Below, in pieces: positions 23,685 through 36,177 of a stretch of DNA of 64,000 nt. Both the position numbers and the translations under genes were made by a program. Origin of the DNA: Capsicum annuum. Taxonomy: Eukaryota; Streptophyta; Magnoliopsida; Solanales; Solanaceae. The stretch covers positions 175,067-239,066 of the forward strand of contig NW_025861042.1 in NCBI RefSeq assembly GCF_002878395.1, written 5' to 3'. The notes under the pieces were generated by a model that ran no database searches, had not been told where the DNA came from, and saw only the letters and a program-made list of their open reading frames with translations. Every line of letters begins with the position of its first letter. The stretch's first letter is position 1.

Positions 23685-23890
23685 CTATAGTTTTAAAGTA
23701 TCCTAGGAAGTATGAAATTTGTGTCAAGTAGAGTCTTATGCATAGGTGTATAACGCGCCACACATATAGGCAAGAGGCTATAAGACATTTAGGAAAATGT
23801 TTCCCTTCTTTCAGTATTTATGTCATGCGACTGAGCATGAGCTCATGTTAAACTCTCTGTCTAACCTAATCTTCATTCTACTTACAGGAC

Positions 23891-24960
23891 ATGCCTCCCA
23901 AATAGAATAACAGAAGAGGAGTAGGAAACCAACAAACACCTCCGCCCGTGCAGGTAGATCCTCTGGACGAGCATATCTCTCACGCAGAATTTAGAACTGC
24001 GTTCACCACTTTAAGGAACTCTATAGCAGCTCAGAATTAATGGCCAACTTTTGTTTAGGACAAACAAATGGCCAATACTATTGTAGCTAAGATTTGGGAC
24101 TTCATTGAATGAAACCTCCTTTCTACACGGGGTCCAAGTTTGAAGAGGATCCACTATAATTCTTAGATACAACGCAGAAGAAAACAAATATTATGGGGAT
24201 AATATCTAGTGAGAGGTTTGAGTTGGCTACATATCAGTTGTAGGATGTAGCCTATATATGGTTTAAGAAATGGAAGGTAGATAGGGGTATTAATGCAGGG
24301 CCAGTAGAATGGGAAGAGTTGGCCACAACTTTCTTAGACAGATTCTTCCCATTGGAGTTGAGGGAGGCCAAGGTATTAGAATTTATTAACTTAAGGTTGG
24401 GTATCATGAGCTTGAAGGAGTATTCCCTCAAGTTTACTCAGTTAGCAAGATATGATCCTCATGTAGTTGCTGACAGCAGGTCCAAGATGAGTAAGTTTGT
24501 GTCTAGGGTATCTGACAGTGTGGTCAAGGAGTGTAGGACTGCCATGCTAATTAGGGAGATAGACTTGTCTAGGTTGATGGTTCATGCTCAAAAGATAGAG
24601 AAATATAAGATTAAGGAGAGAAAGATGGGGATTAAGAGGGCTAGAACGAGTAGTTTTAATTTTACTCAGCCAAAGTCAGAAGGTGGTAACCGTCCCCAAT
24701 TCCATCAGAGGTCTTCATCCCCTACACCCTCTTCAGCTAGTGCCCCAATACCTAAATTTAAAAATGATAATAGGGATAGGGCACCAGGCTTTAAGTTCTA
24801 AAGTAGTGTTAACAGTGCCCATATAAATCCCTTATGTAAGAAATGTGGTAGACAACATCAGGGCGAGTGTATAATGGGTAGTGATATGTACTTTCGGTAT
24901 GGCAAACTAGGTCATCAAATTTGGGAATGTCGGGTAGTTTCTCAAAAAGGTAGGGAGTTG
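23891..24960 (+). pseudogene. Gag, internal region A
   Basis: The ATG at 23891 opens MPPK and meets a stop in the next codon (AAATAG). The core is open only at 24319-24801 (FLDRFFPLELREAKVLEFIN, YSLKFTQLARYDPHVVADSR, and a basic tail). The zinc-knuckle region at about 24835-24930 reads CKKCGRQHQGEC followed by YFRYGKLGHQIWEC, where both leading Cys of the second knuckle are Tyr. A leader of about 200 bp lies between PBS and ATG. Non-functional. Confidence 0.88.
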
Positions 24961-25113
24961 CGCCAATAAGGCCAATCCCATCAGTCGTCAGTTCTAGTCG
25001 ATCGCCTGACTCAGCAGGGTGCCACTTCCAGTGCTACCAGTGGCTAGCGTCCGAATAGATTATATGCTCTTCAGTTCCACCAAGATCAGGAAAATTCTAC
25101 TGACGTAGTTACT

Positions 25114-25470
25114 GGTACGTTGCAGGTCTTTCATTTACATATTTATGCTTTACTAGACCCTGAAGGTTCTCTTTCTTTTGTAACTCCATATATAACCATC
25201 AACTTTGGAGCCAGTCTCAAACTCCAATAGAACCTATTTCAGTGTCCACCCCAGTATGTGTTTCCATCGTAGCCAGGTAGGTATACAACAACTGTCTGAT
25301 CACAATATCTTAGAAAGTTACTTTAGTTCATCTTATGGAGTTAGAGATGATGGATTTTGATGTCATTCTCAACATGGATTGGCTCCACTTATGCTATGCC
25401 TCAGTTAATTTTAGGAATAGAATAGTTCATTTTTAGTTCTGAAATGAACCAGTCCTTGAATGGAGGGGTT
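25114..25470 (+). pseudogene. Protease, internal region A
   Basis: FHLHIYALLDPEGSLSFVTP shows the retropepsin site with Glu inserted or substituted in DPGAS (DPEGS). After a frame change, the MDFDVILNMDWLHLCYASV text near 25350-25400 matches the second conserved strand (DVILGIDWL). Stops in every frame between the blocks. Confidence 0.75.
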
Positions 25471-25589
25471 GTACCATAGCTCTAAGTGATCATCTTATTT
25501 CGTACCTTAGAGCAAGAAAAATGATATCCAAGGGGTGTATTTACCATCTTGTTTGAGTCAAAGACTCTAGTTCAAAAAATTCAACTCTT

Positions 25590-26540
25590 GAGTTAGTTCT
25601 AGTAGCAAATGAATTCTCAGATATATTTCCTGAAGATCTTCTTGGAGTTCCTCCCAAAAGGGAAATAGACTTCAAAATAAACCTTCTTCTAGATACTCTA
25701 CCTATCTCCATTATGCCATATAGAATTGCTCTAATAGAGCCTAGAGAGTTAAAGGAATAGTTAAAGGATCTCCTAGATAAGGGATTCATCAGACCCAACA
25801 TCTCCGTATGGGGCGCACCAGTCCTATTCATGCTTAAGAAAGACGGTTCTCTTAGAATGTGTATTGACTACTATTTGTTGAACAAAGTCACAGTCAAGAA
25901 TAAATATCCACTTCCTAGAATTAATGACTTTTTTGACCAACTTTAGGGAGCCAACTATTTTTCTAAGATAGACCTTAGATTTGGATATTACCAACTTAGA
26001 CTCAAATAATCAGACATTTCAAAAATAGCTTTTCAAACTCGGTATGGTCACTTTGAATTTCTAGTCATATCCTTTGGTCGTACAAATGCCCCAGCAACCT
26101 TCATAGACTTGATGGACCGAGTGTTCAAGCAGTACTTGGACATGTTTGGGATAGTCTTCATTGATGACATTCTTGTTTACTCCCATAGCAAAAATAATCA
26201 TACAGACTAACTCAGAATAGTACTTTAGATTCTGAAAACTCATCAGTTGTTCACCAAATTTAGTAAGTGCAAATTTTGGCTTAGGTCAGTAGCATACCTT
26301 GGTCATATTATTTATGGTGATGGCATTAGAGATGATTCTTAAAAAACCAAAGGAATGAGAAACTGGCCCAAACCCATTTCTCCATCAGACATTAGGAGTT
26401 TCTTAGGTTTGGCTAGCTATAACTGTCGGTTTTTCAAAAGGTTTTCATCTATTGCATACCTCATGTACAGATTTACTCAGAAGAAAGTCAAGTTTCAGTG
26501 ATCAGATTCTTATGAGAAGAGTTTTCAGGAGTGGAAGACC
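25590..26540 (+). pseudogene. Reverse transcriptase, internal region A
   Basis: Conserved blocks in order are [90 protein letters not shown] with the catalytic Asp pair, FLG-type GHIIYGDGIR, and [11 protein letters not shown]. Stops fall in DQL*GANYFS, LK*SDI, HTD*LRIVL*IL and after RDDS. The minus-strand ORFs at 25541-25831 and 26061-26243 are antisense shadows. Confidence 0.9.
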
Positions 26541-27056
26541 CTACTCACCTCAGCCGTAGTTCTTACCATGCCAGATGGTTCAGAAAGGTTTGTTATGTAC
26601 TGTGATGCATCCATAGTAGGTTTGGGTTTTGTTCTTATGCATAGAGGTAAGGTTATAGCCTATTCCTCTAAACAACTTAAGCCCCATGAAAAGAATTATC
26701 CATCTCATGATCTTGAGTTAGCAGCAGTAGTGTTTGCCTTAAAGATTTCAAGGCATTACTTGTATGAGGTGCATGTTGATGTGTTCACATATCACAAGAG
26801 TTTACAGTATGTGTTCTCTCAAAAAGATTTGAATTTGCGTCAGAGGAGGTGGTTAGAGTTATTAAAAGATTATGACATGACTGTTCTGTATCATTCGGGA
26901 AAGGCTAATGCAGTAGCTGATGCTCTCTATAGAGTGTCTATGGGTAGTATTGCTTATGTAGAGGATGGTAAGAGGAAGTTAGCTCAGGAAGTTCATCAGC
27001 TTACCCGACTAGGTATTTGGTTTGTCGATTCAGTAGAAGGTAGTGTATGGGTGTAG
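26541..27056 (+). pseudogene. RNase H, internal region A
   Basis: Open from 26568 to 27056. [18 protein letters not shown] carries the first Asp, [17 protein letters not shown] the Glu, and [13 protein letters not shown] the last Asp. The third catalytic Asp (TDHKSL) is Tyr ([15 protein letters not shown]). It runs on into the RNase H-integrase spacer ([12 protein letters not shown]) and ends at a stop after GSVWV. Confidence 0.9.
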
Positions 27057-28520
27057 AGTAGTTCAGAATCATCACTAATTTCTAAAGTGAAGGAAAAACA
27101 GGATAGAGATCCTAGCCTAGTTAAGTTGAAAGAATTAGTCTGAGATTAGAAGGTGGAGATTTTCTCCCAAGGGAGAGATGGTATGCTGCGTTGTCAAGGT
27201 CAGCTATTTGTATGTGGTATAGATGATTTGAGGCAATGAATTCTCGTAGAAGCGAATTGTGTGCGTTACTCGATTTATCCAGGGGGCACTAAGATGTACC
27301 TTGATTTGTAAGAGATCTATTGGTATAGTGGGATGGAGAGGGATATTGAAGAGTTCATAACTAAGTGATCTACATGCCAGTAGGTTAAGATTGAGCACCA
27401 GAAGCCAAGTGGATCCATACAGGAATTCATTATTCCTACTTAGAAGTGGGAAGAAGTGAACATGGATTTTATGAAAGGTTTTCCTTGTACCCATATCATC
27501 ATGATTCTATTTGGGTTATTGTAGACAGAATGACCAAATCAGCTTATTTCTTACTAGTCCATAGTTCTTATTTAGCCGAGGATTGTGCCAAACTCAATCT
27601 CAAAGAGTTGGTTAGGTTGCACGATGTTCCCTTATCTATCATCTCAGATAGAGGTACCCAATTTTCCTCTCATTTTTGGAAAGCATTACAAAAAGGTCTT
27701 GGTACCTAAGTTCACATCAGCACAACCTTCCACCCTTAGATAGACGGTTAAGCAGAAAGGATCATCCAGACTCTTAAAAAAATGCTTAGAGCATGCGTAG
27801 TTGATTTTAAAGGTAGTTGGGATGACCACTTGCCTTTGATAGAATTCGCATATAATAATAACAATCATTCTAGTATACAGATGGCTCCATTTAGGGCTCT
27901 TTATGGAAGGATATGTAGATCTCTGATTGGTTGGTTTGAAGTGGGTGAGTCCACAGTTGTTGGGCCTGATTTAGTGTTTGATGCATTAGAAAAGGTCTAG
28001 TTGATTAGAAAAAGGCTTAAAGCATCCCAAAGCTAACAGAAATCCTATACAGATGTAAGGAGAAAAGATTTGGAGTTTCAGGTCAAGGATTTTGTTTACC
28101 TAAGGATCTCACCTATGAAGGGGGTGAGGGGGTTCGGCAGGTAGGGAAAGCTCAGTCCCCAATATGTCAGTCCCTATAGAATTCTCAGTCGTTTAAAAAA
28201 GGTAGCTTACGAGATTAAGTTACCTTCAGATCTAGCTTCACTATACCCAGTGTTCCATGTTTAATTGTTGAATAAGTGTATAAGTGATCCAACGATAGTC
28301 GTTCCCTTAGAGAGTATAGATATTCATAATAGTCTTTCCTAAGAGGAAGTCCCAGTCAAAATTCTCGATCTTCATGTTTGTAGACTAAGAAACAAAGAAG
28401 TTCCACTAGTCAAAGTTCTTTGGGGGAATTAATCCGTTGAGGGAGCAACTTGGGAAATAGAAGAAGATATACGGACCAAGTACCCTCATCTTTTCTCCGT
28501 AAACTCAGATTCAGTCTAAG
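27057..28520 (+). pseudogene. Integrase with chromodomain, internal region A
   Basis: Starts with the spacer and the decayed HHCC region (27180-27400). The catalytic core is open at about 27490-27709 with DSIWVIVDRMTKSAYF and SIISDRGTQFSSHFWKA (first and second Asp). Near 27755 the ERIIQTLKKML text carries the Glu. 27782-28000 continues with RACVVDFKGSWDDHLPLIEF. The C-terminal DNA-binding region is at 28010-28300. At 28330-28510 the EEVPVKILDLHVCRLRNKEV and VEGATWEIEEDIRTKYPHLF text forms the chromodomain. At least six stops in total. Confidence 0.88.
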
Positions 28521-28719
28521 GTAATCATCTCCTTAAAATTTCTCTTTATCATGCTTAGTTACAGTTGCACATCATGTTCATGCCAGTCATGCATTCATGA
28601 ATTAGTTCTATCAGTTAATCCATGCATTAGATATGCATGTTCAGTGTGTAATCTCAGTCCATCAGTTTCCTCAACCTAATCAATCTCATTCGAGGACTAA
28701 TGATCCCAAGGGGAGATAT
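28521..28719 (+). other. 3' tail and polypurine tract of internal region A
   Basis: About 190 bp without a gene, with repeated ATGCATTC words. It ends in the purine run AAGGGGAGATAT at 28709-28719, directly before the LTR start TGTAATACC. Confidence 0.75.
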
Positions 28720-31133
28720 TGTAATACCCCATATTTTCTTGGCATAATTTAAACCTTATTACATAAGAGTATTCATACATAAATTTTTTGAAATACTCAT
28801 TATTCTTCAATTTATAGCCCACCAAGTTGTTGTAAATTGGACTAGCTTTCTAACGATATAAGATTCGCCTTAATTCGATAAAAGAGTAAGAAGTTATTAT
28901 GATTTTAAGTTTTAGTCGTAAAACACAGTGATTTGGGACCGTAGCGCATCGTGGGGAAGTCTAAAATCACAATTTTCACTTTCCAGTGAAGCTCCGCGAT
29001 TATGGCGCGTTGTGGAGGAATCCCATTTTACATTTGGCAATTTCTAGTAAGCCAACGCTATGTCACCACATTGCGGTGAACTTAGTGGGAGACTGCGATC
29101 CCACCGCGTTGCGCCAATGGCCAAAATGGCACATGTCAATTTCATGTTATCCTACGCGATCTTGACGCGTCGCCCCGGAGACAAAAATTATGGTTTTTAG
29201 TTTCCAAGCCAAGTTTGTAAATTCATTTAAGGGAATTTGGGTCTTTTTCCTCGGCCATAATCCGCCTAAAACATGAGATTTAACCCCTAAGTGACCTAAA
29301 TAATCATTATTTATTCAATTCCTCTCAAATTGAAGGTCCCCTTTCTCAAGAACAAAACCCTAGCTCTCAAATTCAAGGCCAAATCTCAAGAACTCTCCAT
29401 CAATCCTCTCAAATTCAGTAACCCAGGAATGTTAGATGTTCATCCATGGGTTTCTTTCACCCATGGAGTCCAAGTACCTGATTTTAATTATGATGTTATA
29501 ATCTTTCAAGATACTTTGATTTTAATTTAGGTATTCAACCATGAAGCTCCATGAACTACGATTCTACACAATGTATAAATGAAATTGATGTTGTTATTCA
29601 ACTCCCCATCTTTTAATGTTATCATTTATTGATTTAAATCATGATTTAGTACTATTTATGTTGAATTCATGTTATTACTACAAATTACATAACATTCCAA
29701 TGATTTGATTAAGCCATGAAGTATAAGTGTTTGATAAAATGCGTACAAGAATGAGTATTTGATAAAGGTTTTTCATGCTAAGTCCTCTAAGTTTAATATT
29801 GTGTTACTAAGTTTGCTTTAGAGTCCTGGGGGTATTGAATACCAAAAAATCATAGCTGTTTTACCTAGCCTTGTATTAGTTTCTTTAGAATAACTTCATA
29901 ATATATATTATGAGCATTACTAGATTAGTCTGTCACATCAGAATAGTCAGTAACTCAGTGTCATTCAGTGGGGAGTAGGATTTAACATCGACTGAGTGTA
30001 GAGATGGTGGCTTCCCCATTAGATAGGCAGTGTCGCTAGTAACAGTCCATAAACTCCAGAACTACATAGCCAGCGTAGGATATGAGGAGGCACCCCTAAG
30101 TATAGGCTTGACCATCTCACAGGGGTTACCCGTCAGATTAGCATTGACAACCTTAGTCCTTTGGGATAACACAATATACCAGTTTAGTGGATCCACACAA
30201 CCAGTGTGAGTACTCGTGGCATGGTACTAACACCCTTTCTACTGGGGTTACAGTTTGAACCCCAATTATATTAGATTGGGATATGTCGATTAGATGATAC
30301 GACCCATAGTCTCAGTCACAGTCTCAGTCACAGTCTTAGTTCAGTTATTCAGTTTCAGTTATTTGACCATGGCATACAGATAGCAGTGATTCAATATCAT
30401 ATTTTAGTATCTACAGACTATTTTCAAAATATGTTATATGCTTGTTCATGCATTTTCAGTATTTACGACCTTTCATAAATACTCAGTATTTATAAATTTC
30501 ACTTATTCCCCTATATCTACAGACTCCAGTTTGTACTTCATGTCTTATATGTACATTCAAATGGTTATTATTCCTATTCATGAAACCAGGCATATTAGCC
30601 TACCTCATTTAGCATACCAATACATTTAAATTACTGATCACATACTCTTTTTTTGTGCTATGATATATTATATCATACGTTCAGACGTTCATTTCCCATA
30701 TAGCTCATAGATTTTACAGAACCTCAGTAGTAGCAGTGGTGAGTCCTCATATTTTGAGGATAGATTATTTTACTTCATATCTCTATTTCAGTAGTTAGTG
30801 GAGTTAGTTGGGGCCTGTCCTATAAACTCTTACTTTGTTAGTTTAGAGGCTTTTTAGACACTGTAGTTAGTTATTCAGTATTCAGACTTCAATTGACACA
30901 TCAGTTAGTTATTAAGTTTATCAGTATTTTATCAAATTTCGACAGTTTTTTTCCAGTTTTATCATTTAGTTTTGATTTAAAATATTAAAACCTTATGGCA
31001 TATCAGTTAATTTTCCACAGTTATGATTATGATATTAAGTGCTCACAATAGGTACCAACTCATTAGTTAGCTTGTGATCCCTCGGGACTATCAGCACCGT
31101 GTGATGCTCAGGGTGTACTCTAGGGGCATTACA
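28720..31133 (+). repeat. LTR 2 of the composite chromovirus (shared middle LTR)
   Basis: A complete 2.41-kb LTR from TGTAATACC to GGCATTACA. It serves as the 3' LTR of region A and as the 5' LTR of region B, with a PPT on its left and a PBS on its right. The conserved module is at 28844-28910, followed by GC-rich palindromic units. ORFs at 29330-29530 and 30438-30629 are chance. Confidence 0.92.
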
Positions 31134-31137
31134 AACT

Positions 31138-31149
31138 TGGTATCATAGC
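31138..31149 (+). other. PBS of internal region B
   Basis: TGGTATCATAGC, one base from TGGTATCAGAGC, 4 bases after the LTR 2 end. Confidence 0.85.
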
Positions 31150-31355
31150 TGAAGGTTTTAAAGTATCCTAGGAAGTCTTAAAGTCGCATCAAGTAGAGTC
31201 TTGTGCATGGGTTTGTAGCGTGCCACACTTATGGGCAAGAGGCTACAAACTGTTTAGGAAAAATGTTCCCTTCTTTCAGTATTTATGTTATGCGTCTGAG
31301 CATGAGATCATATTAAACTCTCTTTATAACTTAATCTTCCTTCAATTTACAGAAC

Positions 31356-32430
31356 ATGCCTCCCAAAAAGAATAACAAAAAAAGGAGCAGGAAACCAGCC
31401 AATAACTCCGCCCTTCCAGGCAGATCCTCTGGATGAGCATGTCTCTCATGCAGAATTCACAGTTGCATTAACCACTTTAAAGAACTCTGTAGCAGCTTAG
31501 AATAAATGGATATATGCTATTTAGGCCATCCCACTGGACAATACTACTGTAGATAGGATTCGGGACTTCACCCGAATAAACCCTCCTTCCTTAATGGGGT
31601 CCAAGTCTAAAGATGATCCACTAGAATTCTTAGCTATGATATAGAAGTTAGCGGATATTATGGGGGTAAAATCTAGTGAGAGTGCTGAGTTGATTGCATA
31701 TCAGTTGCAGGATGTATCCCATACATGGTTTAAGCAGTGGAAGGTGGATAGGGGCGTTGATGTAGGGCTTGTAGAATGGGACGAGTTTGCCACAACTTTC
31801 TTAGACAGATTCTTCCTATTAGAGTTGAGAAAGGCCAAGGTGTTAGAATTTATTAACTTGAGGTAGGGAAGTATGAGTGTGAAGGAGTATTCCCTCAAGT
31901 TTACTCAGTTAGCTAGATAAGCTCCTCATGTAGTAGCTGACGGCAGGTCCAAGATAAGTAAGTTTGTATCTGGTGTATCTGACAGTGTGGTCAAGGAGTG
32001 TAGGACCACAATGCTGATTAGGATGATAGACTTGTCTAGGATGATGGTTCATGCTTAAAATATAGAGGAGTAGAAGATTAAGGAGAAAGAGAAGGAGATT
32101 AAGAGGGTTAGAATGGGGAGTTTTAATTTTAGTCAACAAAGGTAAAAAGGTGGTAACCATCCCCAATTCCATCAGAGGTCTTCAGCCCCAGCACCTTCTT
32201 TAGCCAGTGCCCCAGTACCCATATTCAAAAATGAAAATAGGGATAGGGCACCAGGCTCTAAGTCCCAAGGCAGTGGTAACAGTGCTCGTACGAATCCTCT
32301 ATGTCAGAAATGTGGCAGACACCATTAAGGTGAGCATAGAGCGGGAAGTGATATGTACTTTGGGTATGGAAAACTAGGTGATCAAATTTGGGAATGTTGG
32401 GTAGTTTCTTAGAAAGGTAGGGAGCTGTGA
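31356..32430 (+). pseudogene. Gag, internal region B
   Basis: MPPKKNNKKRSRKPANNSA starts at 31356 and shifts out of frame after about 30 codons. The open piece 31660-31866 reads LIAYQLQDVSHTWFKQWKVD and FLDRFFLLELRKAKVLEFIN, the same capsid region as in A. The later EYSLKFTQLAR text is cut by stops. A zinc-knuckle remnant at about 32300-32400 (CQKCGRHH, then YFGYGKLGDQIWEC) has lost Cys and His ligands. Confidence 0.85.
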
Positions 32431-32589
32431 CAATAGGGCCAGTCTCATCAGTCTTCAGTTCCAGCCGATCTCTCGACTCAGCAAGGTGCCGCTTCCAGTG
32501 CTACCAGTGGCCAGCATCCGAATAGATTATATTCTCTTCAGTCCCTCCAAGATCATGAAAATTCTTCTAACGTAGTTACTAGTACGTTG

Positions 32590-32960
32590 TAGGTCTTTCA
32601 TTTACATATTTATGCTTTACTAGACCCTGGAGCTTCTCTTTATTTTATAACTCCATATATAGCCATCAAAATTGGAGCCAGTCCCAAAACTCTAGTAGAA
32701 CCTATTTCTGCGTCTACCCTATAGGTGTTTCCATCGTAGCTAGGTAGGTATACAGGAACTGTCCGATCATAATATCTTAGAAAATTACATCAGCTGATCT
32801 TGTGGAGTTAGAGATGATGGATTTCAACTTTATTCTCAGCATGGGTTGGCTCCACTTATGCTATGTCTCAGTTGATTGTAGGAATAAAATAGTTCATTTT
32901 CAGTTACCAAATGAACTAGTCCTTGAATGAAGGGGTAGTACCACAACTCTTAGGGGTTAG
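32590..32960 (+). pseudogene. Protease, internal region B
   Basis: HLHIYALLDPGASLYFITPY shows an intact DPGAS site. A later block MDFNFILSMGWLHLCYVSVD corresponds to DVILGIDWL, with Asp to Gly before Trp. Stops and shifts lie between. It sits between the gag knuckle and RT. Confidence 0.78.
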
Positions 32961-33059
32961 CTTATTTCGTACCTTAAAGCAAGAAAAATGATATCCAAGG
33001 TGTGTATTTACCATCTTGTTTGAGTCAAAGACTCTAGTTCAGAAGCTTCAACACTTGAG

Positions 33060-33990
33060 TCAGTTCCAGTAGTTAATGAATTCTCTGATTTTTTTCTTGA
33101 AGATCTTCTCGGAGTTCCTCTCGAAAGGGAAACAGACTTTGAAATAGACCTTCTTTCAGATACGCATCCTATCTTCACTCCACTATACAAAATGGCTCCA
33201 GTAAAACCTAGAGAGTTAAATAAATAGTTAAAGAATCTCCTATATAATGGATTCATCAAACTCAGTGTCTCCCCATGGGGCACACCAGATCTATTCATGC
33301 GTAAGAAAAATGGTTCTCTCAGAATGTGTATTGACTATCATCAATTGAACAAAGTAACAGTCAAGAATAAATATCCACTTCCTAGAATCGATGACTTATT
33401 TGACCAACTTTAGGGTGCTTGCTACTTTTCTAAGATATACCTTATATCGGGCTATTATCAGCTCAGAGTCAGAGAATGTGACATTCCAAAAATAGCTTTC
33501 CAAACTCGGTATGGTCGCTTTGAATTTCTAGTCATGTCCTTTGGCCTTACAAATGCCCTAACAACCTACATGGACTCGATGAATTGAGTGTTCAAGTAGT
33601 ACTTGGACATGTTCATCATAGTATTCATTGATGACATTCTTGTTCAGTCCCGTAGAGAAAATGATCATCCAGACTACCTTAGAATAGTACTTCAAACTCT
33701 CAGAACTCATCAGTTGTTTGCCAAATTTAGTAAGTACTAATTTTGGCTAAGGTCAGTAGAATACGTTGGTCATATTATTTCATATGATTGCATTAGAGTT
33801 GATCCTTAAAATATCAAAGCGGTGAGAAACTGGTCCAAACCTATTTCTCCATCTGACATCGGGAGCTTCTAGGGTTAGGCTGGCTATTACCATCGATTTG
33901 TCAAAGGTGTTTTATCTATTGCATCCCCGATGTCCATATTGACGTAGATAAAAGTCAAGTTTTAGTGGTTAGATTCCTGAGAGAAGAGTT
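33060..33990 (+). pseudogene. Reverse transcriptase, internal region B
   Basis: Blocks are [91 protein letters not shown] (Asp pair kept, Tyr of LVYS lost) and [13 protein letters not shown]. The trailing SDIGSF*G text is worn. More stops than region A. The minus-strand ORF at 33008-33298 is a shadow and matches the shadow seen in region A. Confidence 0.88.
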
Positions 33991-34440
33991 TTTAAGAGTT
34001 GAAGACTCGACTTATCTCAGCCACAGTTCTTACCTTGCCAGATGGTTCAGACGGGTTTGTTGTGTACTGTGATGCATACATAGTAGGTTTTGGTTATGTC
34101 CTCATGCAGATAGGTAAGGTTATAGCCTATGCCTCTAGACAGCTTAAGCCCTATGAGAAGAATTATTTGACTCATGATCTTGAGTTAGAAGCAGCAGTAT
34201 TTTCCTTAAAGATTTGGAGGCATTACTTGTATAGGCTGCATTTAGATGTGTTCTCAAATCACAAGAGTTTGCATTATGTGATCTCTTAGAAATATTTGAA
34301 TTTGTATCAGAAGAGGTGGTTAGAGTTATTGAAAGATTATGACATGAGTGTTCTAAATCATCCAAGCAAGGCTATTATAGAAGCTGATGCTATCAGTAGA
34401 GTGTCTATGGGTAGTATTGCTCATGTTGAGGATGGTAAGA
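33991..34440 (+). pseudogene. RNase H, internal region B
   Basis: The open stretch 33999-34289 contains [20 protein letters not shown] (first Asp, Ala-Ser pair altered to Ala-Tyr), [20 protein letters not shown] (Glu) and [13 protein letters not shown], where the third Asp is Asn. After a stop, IEADAISRVSMGS carries the last Asp near 34385. Confidence 0.88.
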
Positions 34441-35970
34441 GGAAGTTAGCTCTGGAAATTCATCATCTTTCTTGACTAGGTTTCCACTTAGTCGTTTCAG
34501 CAGAAGGTAGTGTATGGGAGCATAGTAGTTCAGAATCGTCACTAGTTTCCAGAGTGAAGGAAAAGTAGGATAGGGATCCCAACCTAGTTAAGTTGAAAAA
34601 TTAGTCAGAGATCAAAAGGTGGAGGTTTTATCCCTAGGGGGAGATGGTGTGCTGTGTTGTCAAGGTCGGATATGTGTACATGGTATAGATGATTTAAGGC
34701 AATAAATTCTTGCAGAAGTGCATGGTGTGTGTTACTAGATTTATTAAGGGGCCACTAAGATGTATCGCGATTTGCAGAAGGTCTATTGGTGGAGTGGGAT
34801 AAAGAGGGATATTGCAGGGTTCATAGCTAAGTACTATACATGCCAGTAGGTTAAGATTAAGCACCTGAAGCCAAGTGGGTCCATATAGGAGTTTAGTATT
34901 CCCTCTTGGAAGTCAAAGGAAGTGAACATGGATTTTGTGATAGTTTTTCCTCATACCCATCACCAGTATGATTCTATTTGGGTTATCGTAGCTAAGATGA
35001 CAAAATTAGCTCATTTCTTATCAGTCCATACCTCTTATTTAGTTGAGGACTATTCCAAATGCTATCTCAGAGAGTCGGTTAGGTTGCATAGTGTTCCCTT
35101 ATCTATCATCTTAGATAGAGGTACCCAATTTACCTCTTATTTATGGAAAGCATTCCAAAAGGGTCTCGGTACCCAAGTCCACCCCAGCACAGCCTTCCAT
35201 CCTCAGATTGATGGTCAAGAAGAAAAGACCATCCAGACTCTTGAAGATATACTGAGAGCATGCGTAATTGATTTTAAAGGTAGTTGGGGTGATCACTTTC
35301 CTTTGATCAAATTTGCATATAATAATAGTTATCATTCCAGTATCTAGATGGCTCCATTTGAGGCTCTTTATGAGAGGTGATATAGATCTCTAATTGGTTG
35401 GTTTGAAGTGGGTGAGGCCTGGCCTAAATTGCTATTTCATGCATTAGAAAAGGTCATGTTGATTAGAGAAAGGCTTAAAGCAACCCATAGCTAACAAAAA
35501 TCCTATGAATATGTATGGAGAAAATAACTAGAGTTTCAGGTCGATGATTTTATTTACCTAAGGATCTCTCCCATGAAGGGAGTGAAGAGGTTCGACAAAA
35601 AGGGAAAGCTCAGTCCCCAATATGTCGTTCCCTATAGAATTCTCAGTCATTTCAAAAAGGTACCTTACAAGCTTGAGTTTCCTTCATATCTAGCTTCAGT
35701 ACACCCAGTGTTCTATGTTTCATTGTTGGATAAGTTTATCAGTGATCCAACGGTAGTCATTTCCTTACAGAGTGTAGATTTTTAGAATAGTCTTTCCTAT
35801 GAGGAAATCCCAGTCGAAATTCTCGATCGTCAAGTTCGTACACTAAGGAACATTGAAGTTCCACTAGTCAAAGTTCTTTCATGGAATCAGTCCATTAAGG
35901 AGCCACTTGGGAAACAAAAGCAGATATGCGAACCAAATACCCTCATCTTTTTTTTACAAACTCAAATTCA
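34441..35970 (+). pseudogene. Integrase with chromodomain, internal region B
   Basis: The catalytic core is open from 34922 to 35347 (141 codons). The first catalytic Asp is Ala (DSIWVIVAKMTKLAHF), the second Asp is kept (SIILDRGTQFTSYLWKA) and the Glu is kept in EEKTIQTLEDILRA. The C-terminal DNA-binding block is open at 35573-35785 (VKRFDKKGKLSPQYVVPYRI). The chromodomain text (EEIPVEILDRQVRTLRN) follows at 35800-35960 with shifts. The HHCC region before 34900 is broken. It cannot integrate because of the Asp loss as well as the stops. Confidence 0.88.
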
Positions 35971-36177
35971 GTCTAAGGCATTCATCTCCTTAAAATTTCT
36001 CTTTATCATGCTCAGTTTCAGTTCCACATCATGTTCATGTTAGTCATGCATTCATGAATCAGTTCAGTCATGTAATCCATGCAACAGATATGTATGTTCA
36101 GTGTGTAATCTCTGCCCATCAGTTTCCTCAGATTAATCAGTCTTATTCGAGGATGAATGATCCCAAGAGAGAGATAT
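35971..36177 (+). other. 3' tail and polypurine tract of internal region B
   Basis: Matches 28521-28719. Its purine run AAGAGAGAGATAT sits at 36165-36177, next to LTR 3. Confidence 0.75.

Noticed and set aside
24319..24801. 160-codon open frame as an intact gene
   Set aside because: It is only the middle of a gag whose start, zinc knuckle and downstream pol are broken by stops.
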